From the NCBI GenBank assembly GCA_964580255.1, contig CAZOJX010000067.1:1-10315 (forward strand): a stretch of 10,315 bases of DNA, given 5' to 3'. The notes under the pieces are model-generated. The model had not been told where the DNA came from. It did no database searches and worked only from the letters and a program-made list of their open reading frames with translations. Source of the DNA: HGM12587 sp964580255 (GTDB taxonomy: Bacteria > Bacillota > Clostridia > Lachnospirales > Lachnospiraceae). The stretch's first letter is position 1; every line of letters starts with the position of its first letter. A program made the translations under genes and the position numbers. Positions 1 to 7,426 of this stretch are shown here, piece after piece.

Positions 1-26
1 GGATAGTCATCAGACTGTCCCTTTTT
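1..26 (+). terminator. Intrinsic terminator of an upstream gene
   Basis: An 8-bp stem (1-8 with 13-20, one G-T wobble) with a four-base loop ATCA is followed by C and five T (22-26). This is the form of a rho-independent terminator. It lies before the ptsI promoter, so it most likely ends a gene outside the window. The stem could extend further upstream than can be seen. Confidence 0.7.
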
Positions 27-27
27 G

Positions 28-57
28 TGATTTGAAAAGGGGAATTTTTTCAAATCA
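28..57. repeat. 11-bp perfect inverted repeat upstream of the ptsI promoter
   Basis: TGATTTGAAAA (28-38) and TTTTCAAATCA (47-57) are perfect reverse complements around an 8-base centre, GGGGAATT. The repeat ends one base before the -35 box at 59. Possible roles are a protein operator for the pts promoter or a second stem of the upstream terminator. It does not fit the shorter catabolite-response (cre) palindrome. The symmetry is directly visible; the role is inference. Confidence 0.6.
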
Positions 58-58
58 A

Positions 59-87
59 TTGACTGACTTCCACAAAACTGTTATAGT
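59..87 (+). promoter_or_regulatory. Sigma-A-type promoter of ptsI-ptsH, extended -10
   Basis: The -35 box TTGACT (59-64) and -10 box TATAGT (82-87) are 17 bp apart, and TG at 79-80 makes an extended -10. Transcription would start near 94, giving a leader of about 43 nt before the ptsI ATG. Both boxes match the housekeeping consensus at five of six positions. Confidence 0.8.
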
Positions 88-136
88 TAAATATATTGTA
101 TGAACGAAATGTAAAAAGGAAGTGGAGGAAATAAAC

Positions 137-1756
137 ATGATTACTTGTCAGGGTAAAAGTGTATTTTCAGGTGTAGCGATCGGTAAGATCTTTGTGTACA
201 AAAAAGCTGATAATACAGTAGAGAAGTATCAGATCGAAGACACAGCTGCTGAATTTGAAAGATTTAAGGCTGCACAGGCAAAAGCGATTACACAGCTGCA
301 GGCTTTGTATGAAAAGACATGTAAAGATATCGGGGAAGAAGAAGCGATGATTTTTGAGATGCATCAGCAGCTTCTGGAAGATTTAGATTATGTAGAATCC
401 ATTCAGGGAATCATTGAAAATGAAAAACTGAATGCAGAATATGCAGTATTTGTAACAGCAGAACAGTTTGCAGCAATGTTCATTGCCATGAACGATGAAT
501 ATATGAGCGGACGTGCTGTAGACGTAAAGGACGTTTCTGAAAGAGTAATCTCTATCTTAAACGGATCCCAGGTTGCAGCAGAAGCGATGCCGGAACCGGT
601 GATCATTCTTGCTGAAGATCTGGCTCCAAGTGAGACGGTACAGTTCGAAAAAGATAAACTGCTCGCATTCGTAACTCAGAAGGGAAGTGCAAACTCTCAT
701 ACAGCAATCCTTGCACGTATGATGAATCTTCCGTCTCTTGTTATGACTGACATTGAACTGAATATGGAATATCACGACAAACTGGCAGTTGTAGACGGAT
801 TTACCGGAAAAATCTATATTGATCCGGATGATGTGACAATGGCTGAAATGAAGGAAAAACAGAAACGTGCAGAAGAACGCCGCCTGATCCTTCAGACATT
901 AAAAGGACTTCCAACAGTTACAAAGAGCGGAAAACACGTTCATTTGTATGCAAACATCGGTGGTGTAGAGGACGTTGACGCGGTACTGGAAAACGACTGC
1001 GAAGGAATCGGTCTGTTCCGAAGCGAATTCCTGTATCTGGGACGGGAAGACTATCCTTCAGAAGAAGAACAGTTTGAAGCATATAAAGCTGTTATTTCCA
1101 GAATGAACGGAAAGAAAGTCATCATTCGTACACTGGATATCGGTGCAGATAAGCAGGCAGACTATTTCAATATTCCAAAAGAAGAAAACCCGGCACTTGG
1201 TTTCCGTGCAATCCGTATCTGTCTGGAAAGAGTAGATATGTTTAAGACACAGCTTCGTGCGATCTATCGTGCATCTGCTTACGGAAAAGCATCGATCATG
1301 TTCCCGATGATCATCTCAGTAAGCGAGATCGTTCGCATTAAAGAGATCGTGGAAGAAGTAAAAGAAGAATTAAGACAGCAGGATATTCCGTTTGGTGATG
1401 TTGAACTTGGTATCATGATAGAAACTCCGGCAGCAGTTATGATCAGTGATCAGCTGGCAGCAGAAGTAGAATTCTTCTCTATCGGAACCAATGACCTGAC
1501 TCAGTATACATTGGCAATCGACCGTCAGAACCAGTCTCTGGAACCATTCTACGATGCACATCACGAGGCAGTGCTCCGTATGATCCAGAAAACTATCGAA
1601 AATGCACATGCACATGGCGCATGGTGCGGTATTTGTGGTGAATTGGGTGCAGATATGGAACTTACCAGAAGATTTGTACAGATGGGCATTGATGAACTGT
1701 CTGTTTCACCGCCATTTACATTAGAGCTTCGTAAGAAAATCCGCGAGATTGACTAA
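137..1756 (+). CDS. ptsI: Phosphoenolpyruvate-protein phosphotransferase (PTS enzyme I)
   Basis: Enzyme I is the cytoplasmic first step of the sugar phosphotransferase system: it takes phosphate from phosphoenolpyruvate onto a histidine and passes it to HPr. The 539-residue product has the usual order. An N-terminal HPr-binding helical region comes first, then the phosphohistidine domain with SANSHTAILAR (active His188). The PEP-binding barrel follows, with GIGLFRSEFLYL, RTLDIGADK, NPALGFRAIRI, IETPAAVMI and FSIGTNDLTQYTLAIDR, and the catalytic-cysteine motif CGICGELGAD (Cys500). Length is close to the roughly 570 residues of other enzymes I. I chose ATG at 137 because GGAGG at 124-128 lies 8 nt before it. 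An in-frame GTG at 122 would leave no ribosome binding site. ptsH follows after 36 nt without a terminator, so the two are probably one operon. Confidence 0.97.
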   Translation: MITCQGKSVFSGVAIGKIFVYKKADNTVEKYQIEDTAAEFERFKAAQAKAITQLQALYEKTCKDIGEEEAMIFEMHQQLLEDLDYVESIQGIIENEKLNAEYAVFVTAEQFAAMFIAMNDEYMSGRAVDVKDVSERVISILNGSQVAAEAMPEPVIILAEDLAPSETVQFEKDKLLAFVTQKGSANSHTAILARMMNLPSLVMTDIELNMEYHDKLAVVDGFTGKIYIDPDDVTMAEMKEKQKRAEERRLILQTLKGLPTVTKSGKHVHLYANIGGVEDVDAVLENDCEGIGLFRSEFLYLGREDYPSEEEQFEAYKAVISRMNGKKVIIRTLDIGADKQADYFNIPKEENPALGFRAIRICLERVDMFKTQLRAIYRASAYGKASIMFPMIISVSEIVRIKEIVEEVKEELRQQDIPFGDVELGIMIETPAAVMISDQLAAEVEFFSIGTNDLTQYTLAIDRQNQSLEPFYDAHHEAVLRMIQKTIENAHAHGAWCGICGELGADMELTRRFVQMGIDELSVSPPFTLELRKKIREID

Positions 1757-1792
1757 TAAAAAGTTTATAATTAAAAAAGGAGAATATATAAA

Positions 1793-2050
1793 ATGAAAGA
1801 AATCAAATATGTAGTAACAGATCCATTAGGAATTCATGCAAGACCGGCAGGACTGATCGTTAAAATGGCAGCTGGATTCAAAAGCGCTATCACAATCGAT
1901 AATGGTGCAAAAAAAGCAGATGCAAAAAGAATCATGGCAGTTATGAGCATGGGTATCAAACAGGGACAGGAAATTACTGTAACTGTAGAAGGTGAAGATG
2001 AAGAAACAGCTGCAGCAGCAGTAGAAACCTTCTTAAAAGAAAACTGCTAA
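1793..2050 (+). CDS. ptsH: Phosphocarrier protein HPr, lacking the regulatory Ser46
   Basis: HPr is the small cytoplasmic carrier that takes phosphate from enzyme I on His15 and gives it to sugar-specific EIIA domains. The 85-residue protein shows the active-site motif GIHARPAG with His15 and Arg17, and the later KRIMAVMSMGIKQG segment. In Bacillus subtilis HPr the matching segment is KSIMGVMSLGI, whose Ser46 is phosphorylated by HPr kinase to signal catabolite repression through CcpA. Here, with identical numbering and no gap, residue 46 is Arg (codon AGA at 1928-1930). The protein should therefore work in sugar transport but cannot take the Ser46 mark. GGAG at 1779-1782 is the ribosome binding site. 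ptsI lies directly upstream and a strong terminator follows. Arginine is encoded only by AGA, consistent with high expression. Confidence 0.96.
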   Translation: MKEIKYVVTDPLGIHARPAGLIVKMAAGFKSAITIDNGAKKADAKRIMAVMSMGIKQGQEITVTVEGEDEETAAAAVETFLKENC

Positions 2051-2066
2051 TCATATAGGGATTAGG

Positions 2067-2095
2067 GCGGACTGTTGCGGCAGTCCGCTTTTTTT
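2067..2095 (+). terminator. Strong intrinsic terminator after ptsH
   Basis: A perfect 8-bp GC-rich stem, GCGGACTG (2067-2074) with CAGTCCGC (2081-2088), has a six-base loop and is followed by seven T (2089-2095). It closes the ptsI-ptsH unit. Confidence 0.93.
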
Positions 2096-2103
2096 GTTAT
2101 ACT
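2075..2103 (+). promoter_or_regulatory. Possible promoter of the M16C peptidase, overlapping the ptsH terminator
   Basis: TATACT (2098-2103) matches the -10 consensus at five of six bases. TTGCGG (2075-2080) lies 17 bp upstream as a weak -35 box, inside the loop of the ptsH terminator. A second -10-like TATAAA at 2123-2128 has no good -35 partner. Some promoter is expected here because the terminator separates the peptidase from ptsH. Which box is used is uncertain. Confidence 0.35.
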
Positions 2104-2151
2104 TATAAGAAAACTTGGGAAATATAAACAAAAAAACAATGGAGTATCATA

Positions 2152-5076
2152 ATGAAGATCGAGAATTTAACTGCTTATGAATTGATTGAAAAACGGCCGA
2201 TCGGAGAACTGGAGAGTGTCGGTTACCTTTTAAAGCATAAAAAGAGCGGTGCAAGGATCCTGCTTTTGGAAAATGAGGATGAAAATAAGGTGTTCAGTAT
2301 CGGATTCCGCACCCCGCCTCAGGACAGCACCGGACTTCCTCATATTTTGGAGCACTCTGTTCTGTGCGGATCAGAGAAATTTCCGGTCAAGGATCCGTTT
2401 GTAGAACTGGTCAAGGGGTCTTTGAATACATTCCTTAATGCGATGACCTATTCGGACAAGACCGTTTATCCGGTTGCCAGCTGCAATGACGCTGATTTTC
2501 AGAATCTGATGGACGTTTATCTGGATGCAGTGTTTCACCCGAATATTTATCAGAAAGAGGAAATCTTCCGTCAGGAGGGCTGGCACTATGAACTGGAATC
2601 TGAGGACGATGAACTGACCTATAACGGTGTAGTATATAATGAAATGAAAGGTGCCTTTTCTTCACCGGAGGATGTACTGGATCGTGAGATCATGGCGGCA
2701 CTTTTCCCGGATACCCCTTACGGCAATGAATCCGGTGGAGATCCGGAAGTGATTCCGAGCCTTACCTGGGAACAGTTTTTAGGATTTCATAAGAAATATT
2801 ATCACCCGTCAAACAGTTATATTTACCTTTATGGAAATATGGATATGGTGGAAAAACTGGAATGGTTGGATCAGGCCTATTTAAATGCCTACGATGCCAT
2901 AGAGATTGATTCGGAGCTTCCGATGCAGAAGCCTTTTGAAAAGACAAAAGAAGTGATCTTGTCCTATCCGATCTCTGAGGCAGAAGAAGAAAGTAATAAT
3001 ACCTACCTTTCCTATAATCAAGTTGTAGGAACTAGTCTTGATAAAGAGCTTTATCTGGCATTTCAGATCATTGAATATGCATTGCTTGCGGCACCGGGCG
3101 CACCGCTGAAACAGGCAATTTTGGACGCAAAGATCGGAAAAGATGTGATCAGCTCTTATGACAACGGAATTTTACAGCCAATCTTTTCTATCATTGCGAA
3201 GAATGCAAATCCGGATCAGAAAGATGCCTTTGTGACATTGATCCATCAGACTCTGGAAAATCTGGTCAATGGAGGTCTGGATAAGAAAGCGCTGGAAGCG
3301 GGACTGAATTATTATGAATTCCGTTATCGGGAAGCAGACTTTGGAAATTATCCAAAGGGGCTGATGTACGGACTTCAGGCCTGTGACAGCTGGTTATATG
3401 ATGAGAAAAAGCCGTTTCTCCATTTGGAGGCACTGGATACTTTTGCTTCTTTGAGAAAACGGATCTCTACAGATTATTATGAAAATCTGGTGAAAGAATA
3501 TCTTCTGGATAATACCCATGCAGCTGTTGTCTGCGTTGTTCCGAAAAAAGGACTTGCTCAGGAAAAAGAGGAAGCGCTGAAGAAAGAACTGGCTGCATAT
3601 AAAGCTTCCTTATCGAAAGAAGAACTGGAAAAAATCATTGCATTTACCGGTCATCTAAAGGAATATCAGGAAGAAGAAAGCTCACAGGAGGATCTGGAAA
3701 AGATTCCGGTGTTAAAGCTGGAGGATATTTCCCGGAAAGTTCGTCCTTTTAAAAATGAAGAACTGATGATGGAGGATACAAAGGTTCTTTATCATGATTA
3801 TCATACCAATGGAATTGTTTACCTTACCTTGGCATTTCAGATCGATCATGTTCCGCAGGAGCTTTTACCGTATGTTTCCCTTTTGAAAAATGTATTGGGA
3901 TATGTGGATACGGAAAATTACTCTTTCGGAGAACTGTTTAATGAGATCAACCGTAAGAGCGGCGGAATCTATTCAACACTGGGCCTTTATGCCAACGATC
4001 AAAAGGAGGAAGACAGCATCAAGACCTTTGAGCTTCATGCGAAATCTCTGGAAGATCAGCTGCCGTTCGTATTTTCCATGATCGAGGAAATCCTGAAAAG
4101 ATCCAAATTGGACGATGAAAAACGTCTGTACGAGATTCTGGGACAGATGAAATCCAGACTGCAGATGGCACTGCCGTCTAACGGACATTCTACCGCAGTA
4201 ACGAGAGCAACCTCGTATTTTTCAGAAAATGCTGCATTTTCTGAAATGATCGGCGGAATTGATTTTTACCGGGTGATCGAGCATCTGGAAGCAAATTATG
4301 AAGAAGAAAAGGAATTGCTGGCAGCGAAATTGAAAGAGGTTTGCGATTACATTTTCTGTCCGGAAAATCTGATCGTGAGCGTAACCTGCGACAGAACCGC
4401 CTTGGAGACTTTGGAAGACGGAATGAAGTGTTTAAAGAGCTGCTTAAAACCATGCAAACTGGAAAAAACAGCAAAAAAAGTAGAACTTCAGAAGAAAAAC
4501 GAAGGATTTCTAACTTCCTCCCAGGTACAGTATGTGGCTGTGGCGGGAAATTTTAAAAAGGCAGGACTTTCCTATACCGGAGCCTTAAGGGTACTGAAGG
4601 TAATCTTAAGCTATGATTATCTGTGGCTTCAGGTACGTGTGAAAGGCGGAGCCTATGGCTGCATGAGCGGATTTTCCAGAGGCGGAAACGGCTATTTTGC
4701 AAGCTATCGGGATCCGAATCTGAGCCAGACCGTAGAAACCTACCAAAAAACTGTAGAATATCTGAAAAACTTTGCGGCTTCGGATCGTGATATGTTAAAA
4801 TATATCATTGGAACGATCAGTGATATGGATATTCCGCTGACCCCGTCGATGGCAGGAAAGCGTTCCTTTACCGCATACCTTACAGGACTTACGGAGGAAC
4901 AGATCTTACGGGAAAGAGAAGAAGTATTATCCTGTACGACAGAGGATATCCGAAAGCTGGCAGATCACGTACAGGCAGTTTTAGAAGAACAGGCAATCTG
5001 TGTTCTTGGAAATGAAGCACTGTTAAAGAAAGAAGAAGCGATGTTCCGGAAGCTGGAACCGCTGTTTCAGGCATAA
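2152..5076 (+). CDS. M16C family zinc metallopeptidase (presequence protease/falcilysin-like)
   Basis: This is a clamshell peptidase of the pitrilysin superfamily, subfamily M16C, related to mitochondrial presequence protease (PreP/Cym1) and falcilysin. These enzymes close around short unfolded peptides and cut them with zinc. The inverted zinc motif HILEH is at residues 64-68 (His64, Glu67, His68), with the third ligand likely Glu164 in NEMKGAFSSPEDVL. A charged helical linker at about 460-520 joins the two halves. The C-terminal half has RVKGGAYG with Arg829 and Tyr835, matching the substrate-positioning Arg/Tyr pair of PreP. The 974-residue length fits the subfamily, and both halves are on one chain. 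No signal peptide or membrane segment is seen, so I infer a cytoplasmic peptide-degrading enzyme; its substrates are unknown. GGAG at 2141-2144 lies 7 nt before the ATG. era follows after 14 nt, so the two are probably cotranscribed. Confidence 0.93.
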   Translation: MKIENLTAYELIEKRPIGELESVGYLLKHKKSGARILLLENEDENKVFSIGFRTPPQDSTGLPHILEHSVLCGSEKFPVKDPFVELVKGSLNTFLNAMTYSDKTVYPVASCNDADFQNLMDVYLDAVFHPNIYQKEEIFRQEGWHYELESEDDELTYNGVVYNEMKGAFSSPEDVLDREIMAALFPDTPYGNESGGDPEVIPSLTWEQFLGFHKKYYHPSNSYIYLYGNMDMVEKLEWLDQAYLNAYDAIEIDSELPMQKPFEKTKEVILSYPISEAEEESNNTYLSYNQVVGTSLDKELYLAFQIIEYALLAAPGAPLKQAILDAKIGKDVISSYDNGILQPIFSIIAKNANPDQKDAFVTLIHQTLENLVNGGLDKKALEAGLNYYEFRYREADFGNYPKGLMYGLQACDSWLYDEKKPFLHLEALDTFASLRKRISTDYYENLVKEYLLDNTHAAVVCVVPKKGLAQEKEEALKKELAAYKASLSKEELEKIIAFTGHLKEYQEEESSQEDLEKIPVLKLEDISRKVRPFKNEELMMEDTKVLYHDYHTNGIVYLTLAFQIDHVPQELLPYVSLLKNVLGYVDTENYSFGELFNEINRKSGGIYSTLGLYANDQKEEDSIKTFELHAKSLEDQLPFVFSMIEEILKRSKLDDEKRLYEILGQMKSRLQMALPSNGHSTAVTRATSYFSENAAFSEMIGGIDFYRVIEHLEANYEEEKELLAAKLKEVCDYIFCPENLIVSVTCDRTALETLEDGMKCLKSCLKPCKLEKTAKKVELQKKNEGFLTSSQVQYVAVAGNFKKAGLSYTGALRVLKVILSYDYLWLQVRVKGGAYGCMSGFSRGGNGYFASYRDPNLSQTVETYQKTVEYLKNFAASDRDMLKYIIGTISDMDIPLTPSMAGKRSFTAYLTGLTEEQILREREEVLSCTTEDIRKLADHVQAVLEEQAICVLGNEALLKKEEAMFRKLEPLFQA

Positions 5077-5090
5077 GAGAAAGGAAGATT

Positions 5091-6002
5091 ATGAATACAA
5101 ATGCATCTTTTAAATCCGGTTTTGTGACCTTGATCGGCAGACCAAATGTGGGAAAATCCACGTTGATGAATCGATTGATCGGTCAGAAGATCGCCATTAC
5201 ATCAAATAAACCGCAGACGACAAGAAACCGTATTCAGACGGTTTATACGGACGAACGGGGACAGATCGTTTTCCTGGATACTCCGGGAATTCATAAGGCA
5301 AAAAACAAGCTGGGAGAATATATGGTCAATGTGGCAGAGCGTACATTGAAGGAGGTTGATGTGGTTCTCTGGCTTGTAGAACCGTCCACCTTTATCGGTG
5401 CCGGCGAGCAGCACATTGCAGCACAGTTAAAGATGATCAAAACACCGATCGTGCTGGTCATCAATAAAGTAGATACGGTAAAAAAAGAAGAAGTTTTGAA
5501 ATTTATTGCAGCCTATAAGGACATTTGCCAATTTGCAGACATTGTACCGGTATCTGCCCTGAAAGGACAGAACACAGACACGGTTCTGGATGTAATCTTT
5601 AAATATCTTCCGTATGGACCGGCATTTTATGATGAAGATACCGTTACCGATCAGCCTCAGCGTCAGATCGTGGCGGAAATGATCCGGGAAAAAGCACTTC
5701 GTTCCCTGGACGAAGAAATTCCTCACGGAATCGCAGTGACCATCGAAAAAATGAAGGAACGTCCGGGCGGAAAGGTTGTGGATATTGAAGCAACCATCAT
5801 TTGCGAGCGGGACAGTCATAAAGGAATCATTATCGGAAAAGGCGGCGCAATGCTGAAAAAGATCGGAAGTGCAGCACGGTTCGAGATTGAAAAAATGCTG
5901 GAAATGAAGGTAAATCTTCAGCTTTGGGTCAAGGTGCGTAAGGACTGGAGAGACAGTGACCTGTTTATCAAAAACTTCGGATATGATAAAAAAGAAATTT
6001 AA
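5091..6002 (+). CDS. era: GTPase Era, 16S rRNA processing and 30S assembly
   Basis: Era is an essential GTPase that binds the 3' end of 16S rRNA and helps mature the small ribosomal subunit; it acts in the cytoplasm and at the inner face of the membrane. The 303-residue protein has all G motifs in order: G1 GRPNVGKST (16-24), G2 KPQTTR (40-45), G3 DTPG (63-66), G4 NKVD (125-128) and G5 SALKG (155-159). The C-terminal KH RNA-binding domain has GKGG (249-252) in IIIGKGGAMLKKIG. It is followed by the family hallmarks LWVKVRKDWRD and FIKNFGYD. AAGGAAG at 5081-5087 supports the ATG at 5091. It lies between the peptidase and recO and matches the common Firmicutes era-recO order. The family's length and all key residues are intact. 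Confidence 0.98.
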   Translation: MNTNASFKSGFVTLIGRPNVGKSTLMNRLIGQKIAITSNKPQTTRNRIQTVYTDERGQIVFLDTPGIHKAKNKLGEYMVNVAERTLKEVDVVLWLVEPSTFIGAGEQHIAAQLKMIKTPIVLVINKVDTVKKEEVLKFIAAYKDICQFADIVPVSALKGQNTDTVLDVIFKYLPYGPAFYDEDTVTDQPQRQIVAEMIREKALRSLDEEIPHGIAVTIEKMKERPGGKVVDIEATIICERDSHKGIIIGKGGAMLKKIGSAARFEIEKMLEMKVNLQLWVKVRKDWRDSDLFIKNFGYDKKEI

Positions 6003-6017
6003 AGGAAATCTGTTTTC

Positions 6018-6770
6018 ATGAGAGATACGGTAACGCTGACAGGAATTGTATTATCTGCAGCTCCCTCAGGCGAATATGATAAGCGGGTAGTGATCTTGAC
6101 AAAAGAAAGAGGGAAAATTACTGCATTTGCAAGAGGTGCCAGACGTCCGAATTCGGCTTTGCTGGCTTCCACCGGAGCTTTCGCTTTCGGCACCTTTCTT
6201 CTATATGAAGGAAGGGACGCATACCAGCTGGTGCAGACAGAAATTTCCAATTATTTTTCAGAGCTGATGAGCGATTTCGGCGGTGCCTATTACGGAATGT
6301 ACTTTTGTGAGCTGGCAGATTATTACACGAGAGAAAATAATGACGAGATCGAGATCATGAAGCTTTTGTATCAGTCTCTAAGGGCACTGACTAAAAAGAG
6401 CCTTTGCAGGGAACTGGTGCGCTACATCTATGAGTTGAAGCTTTTTTGCTGTGCAGGAGAATATCCGGAGGTTTTTTGCTGTACCCAGTGCGGTACACAG
6501 GAGGATCTGAGGGAATTCTCCATGTTCCATGGGGGAATGATCTGTCAGGAATGTCATAAGTCGGCCAAAGACGGACTGCGCCTGAATCCATCGACGGTGT
6601 ATACCATGCAGTATATTATCAGTGCAACGGTGGAAAAACTGTATACCTTTGCGGTTTCTGAGGAAGTTTTGGCGGAGCTTCGCATGGTAATGGATCGCTG
6701 GAGAGAACGCTACCTGGACAAAACCATGAAAAGTCTGGAAATATTAGAGAGCGTAAAAGATATTTGTTGA
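6018..6770 (+). CDS. recO: DNA repair protein RecO
   Basis: RecO works with RecR in the RecFOR pathway, where it displaces SSB, loads RecA on gapped single-stranded DNA and anneals SSB-coated strands. The 250-residue product begins with the typical OB-fold region (about 1-80; VTLTGIVLSAAPSGEYDKRV, then KITAFARGARRPNS). A helical region follows, with a four-cysteine zinc site inserted in it: Cys155/Cys158 (CTQC) and Cys176/Cys179 (CQEC). Length and domain order match Firmicutes RecO. The ribosome binding site AAAGGAA (6001-6007) overlaps the era stop codon, and the ATG is 15 nt after that stop, so translation is probably coupled to era. The -35 box of the next promoter overlaps the recO stop codon. 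Arginine codons include CGG, AGG and CGC, as in the peptidase gene and unlike glyS and ppdK. Confidence 0.95.
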   Translation: MRDTVTLTGIVLSAAPSGEYDKRVVILTKERGKITAFARGARRPNSALLASTGAFAFGTFLLYEGRDAYQLVQTEISNYFSELMSDFGGAYYGMYFCELADYYTRENNDEIEIMKLLYQSLRALTKKSLCRELVRYIYELKLFCCAGEYPEVFCCTQCGTQEDLREFSMFHGGMICQECHKSAKDGLRLNPSTVYTMQYIISATVEKLYTFAVSEEVLAELRMVMDRWRERYLDKTMKSLEILESVKDIC

Positions 6771-6795
6771 AATTCTAATGCAATAAAGGTATAAT
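6767..6795 (+). promoter_or_regulatory. Near-consensus sigma-A promoter for the lipoprotein-glyS unit
   Basis: TTGAAA (6767-6772) and a perfect TATAAT (6790-6795) are 17 bp apart. The -35 box overlaps the TGA stop of recO. Transcription would start near 6802, giving a leader of about 26 nt. No terminator separates recO from this unit, so read-through from era-recO is also likely. Confidence 0.85.
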
Positions 6796-6827
6796 ATTCT
6801 AGCATATCCAGATTTAGGAGGAAAAGA

Positions 6828-7409
6828 ATGCGAAGATCATTGCGGTTCCTGCTGCTTCTGCCCATGACGATTTTACTGGCAGGGTGCGGACAGAAATTTG
6901 AACCAACAGAAAGTACCATCTTTGTTACGTCGAAAGGAATCGTGCAAAGTGCGGTAATGGAATCCTTTGATAAGTCTTATTATGACTTTGGAGAACTTTC
7001 AGAAGATGCGCAGAAAGCGGTAAAGGCATTTTGTCTTGACCGGAATGAAGAATCTGTGTCGATCACATCGTTGACCAATACAGAAGATTCGGTGACACTT
7101 TTGATGGAATACCAGACGGCAGAAGACTATGCGGCATTTAATGAAGTTTTATTATTCTCCGGTACATTTTCGGAGGCGGTCGAAGCGGGTTATCTGCCGG
7201 ACGAACTTCATGATCCGGAAGGACAGCTGGTGGAGCTTGATATAGAAAAGCTTGGGCAGTGTAAAACGATCGTTACTGAAGAAAGCATTTGTCTGCAGAC
7301 AAGCGGAAAGATTCGGTATATGAGCGAAAATGTGATGCTTTTGGATAAAAAACTGGCAAAAGCAGTGGAGGCGGGAAAAAGTCACCCGGCTTTCGTATTA
7401 TATAAATAA
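6828..7409 (+). CDS. Putative lipoprotein of unknown function, between recO and glyS
   Basis: I do not recognise this family. The 193-residue product starts with a type II signal peptide: Arg2, Arg3 and Arg6, a leucine-rich core, and a lipobox LAGC with the lipidation cysteine at residue 20. It should be anchored on the outer face of the cytoplasmic membrane. The mature part is acidic and soluble, with no further membrane segment. A central segment rich in beta-type residues (SVTLLMEYQTAEDYAAFNEV) and a C-terminal KIRYMSENVMLLDKKLAKA segment look like structured regions. AGGAGG at 6816-6821 sits 6 nt before the ATG. The gene follows its own strong promoter and is 17 nt upstream of glyS with no terminator between, so the two are probably cotranscribed. 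A role linked to translation cannot be inferred from position alone. Confidence 0.85.
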   Translation: MRRSLRFLLLLPMTILLAGCGQKFEPTESTIFVTSKGIVQSAVMESFDKSYYDFGELSEDAQKAVKAFCLDRNEESVSITSLTNTEDSVTLLMEYQTAEDYAAFNEVLLFSGTFSEAVEAGYLPDELHDPEGQLVELDIEKLGQCKTIVTEESICLQTSGKIRYMSENVMLLDKKLAKAVEAGKSHPAFVLYK

Positions 7410-7426
7410 ACAAGAGGAGAGAAGAC

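Noticed and set aside
28..57. cre site for CcpA at the ptsI palindrome
   Set aside because: The arms are separated by eight bases and lack the central CG of the cre consensus, so spacing and core do not fit.
100..114. Four-codon mini-ORF (MNEM) in the ptsI leader
   Set aside because: It begins only a few bases after the predicted transcription start and has no ribosome binding site. ATG and TAA are frequent by chance in such AT-rich sequence.
122..136. GTG at 122 as the ptsI start
   Set aside because: It lies within the purine-rich ribosome binding site itself. ATG at 137 has GGAGG at ideal distance and gives the normal enzyme I N-terminus.
5427..5819. 130-codon open frame on the minus strand inside era
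   Set aside because: It is antisense to a fully intact era with all GTPase motifs. No ribosome binding site, promoter or recognisable protein pattern supports it.
6771..7426. Glycine T-box or glycine riboswitch controlling glyS
   Set aside because: The only noncoding gaps are 57 nt, most of it promoter and ribosome binding site, and 17 nt. Neither can hold a T-box or a glycine aptamer.
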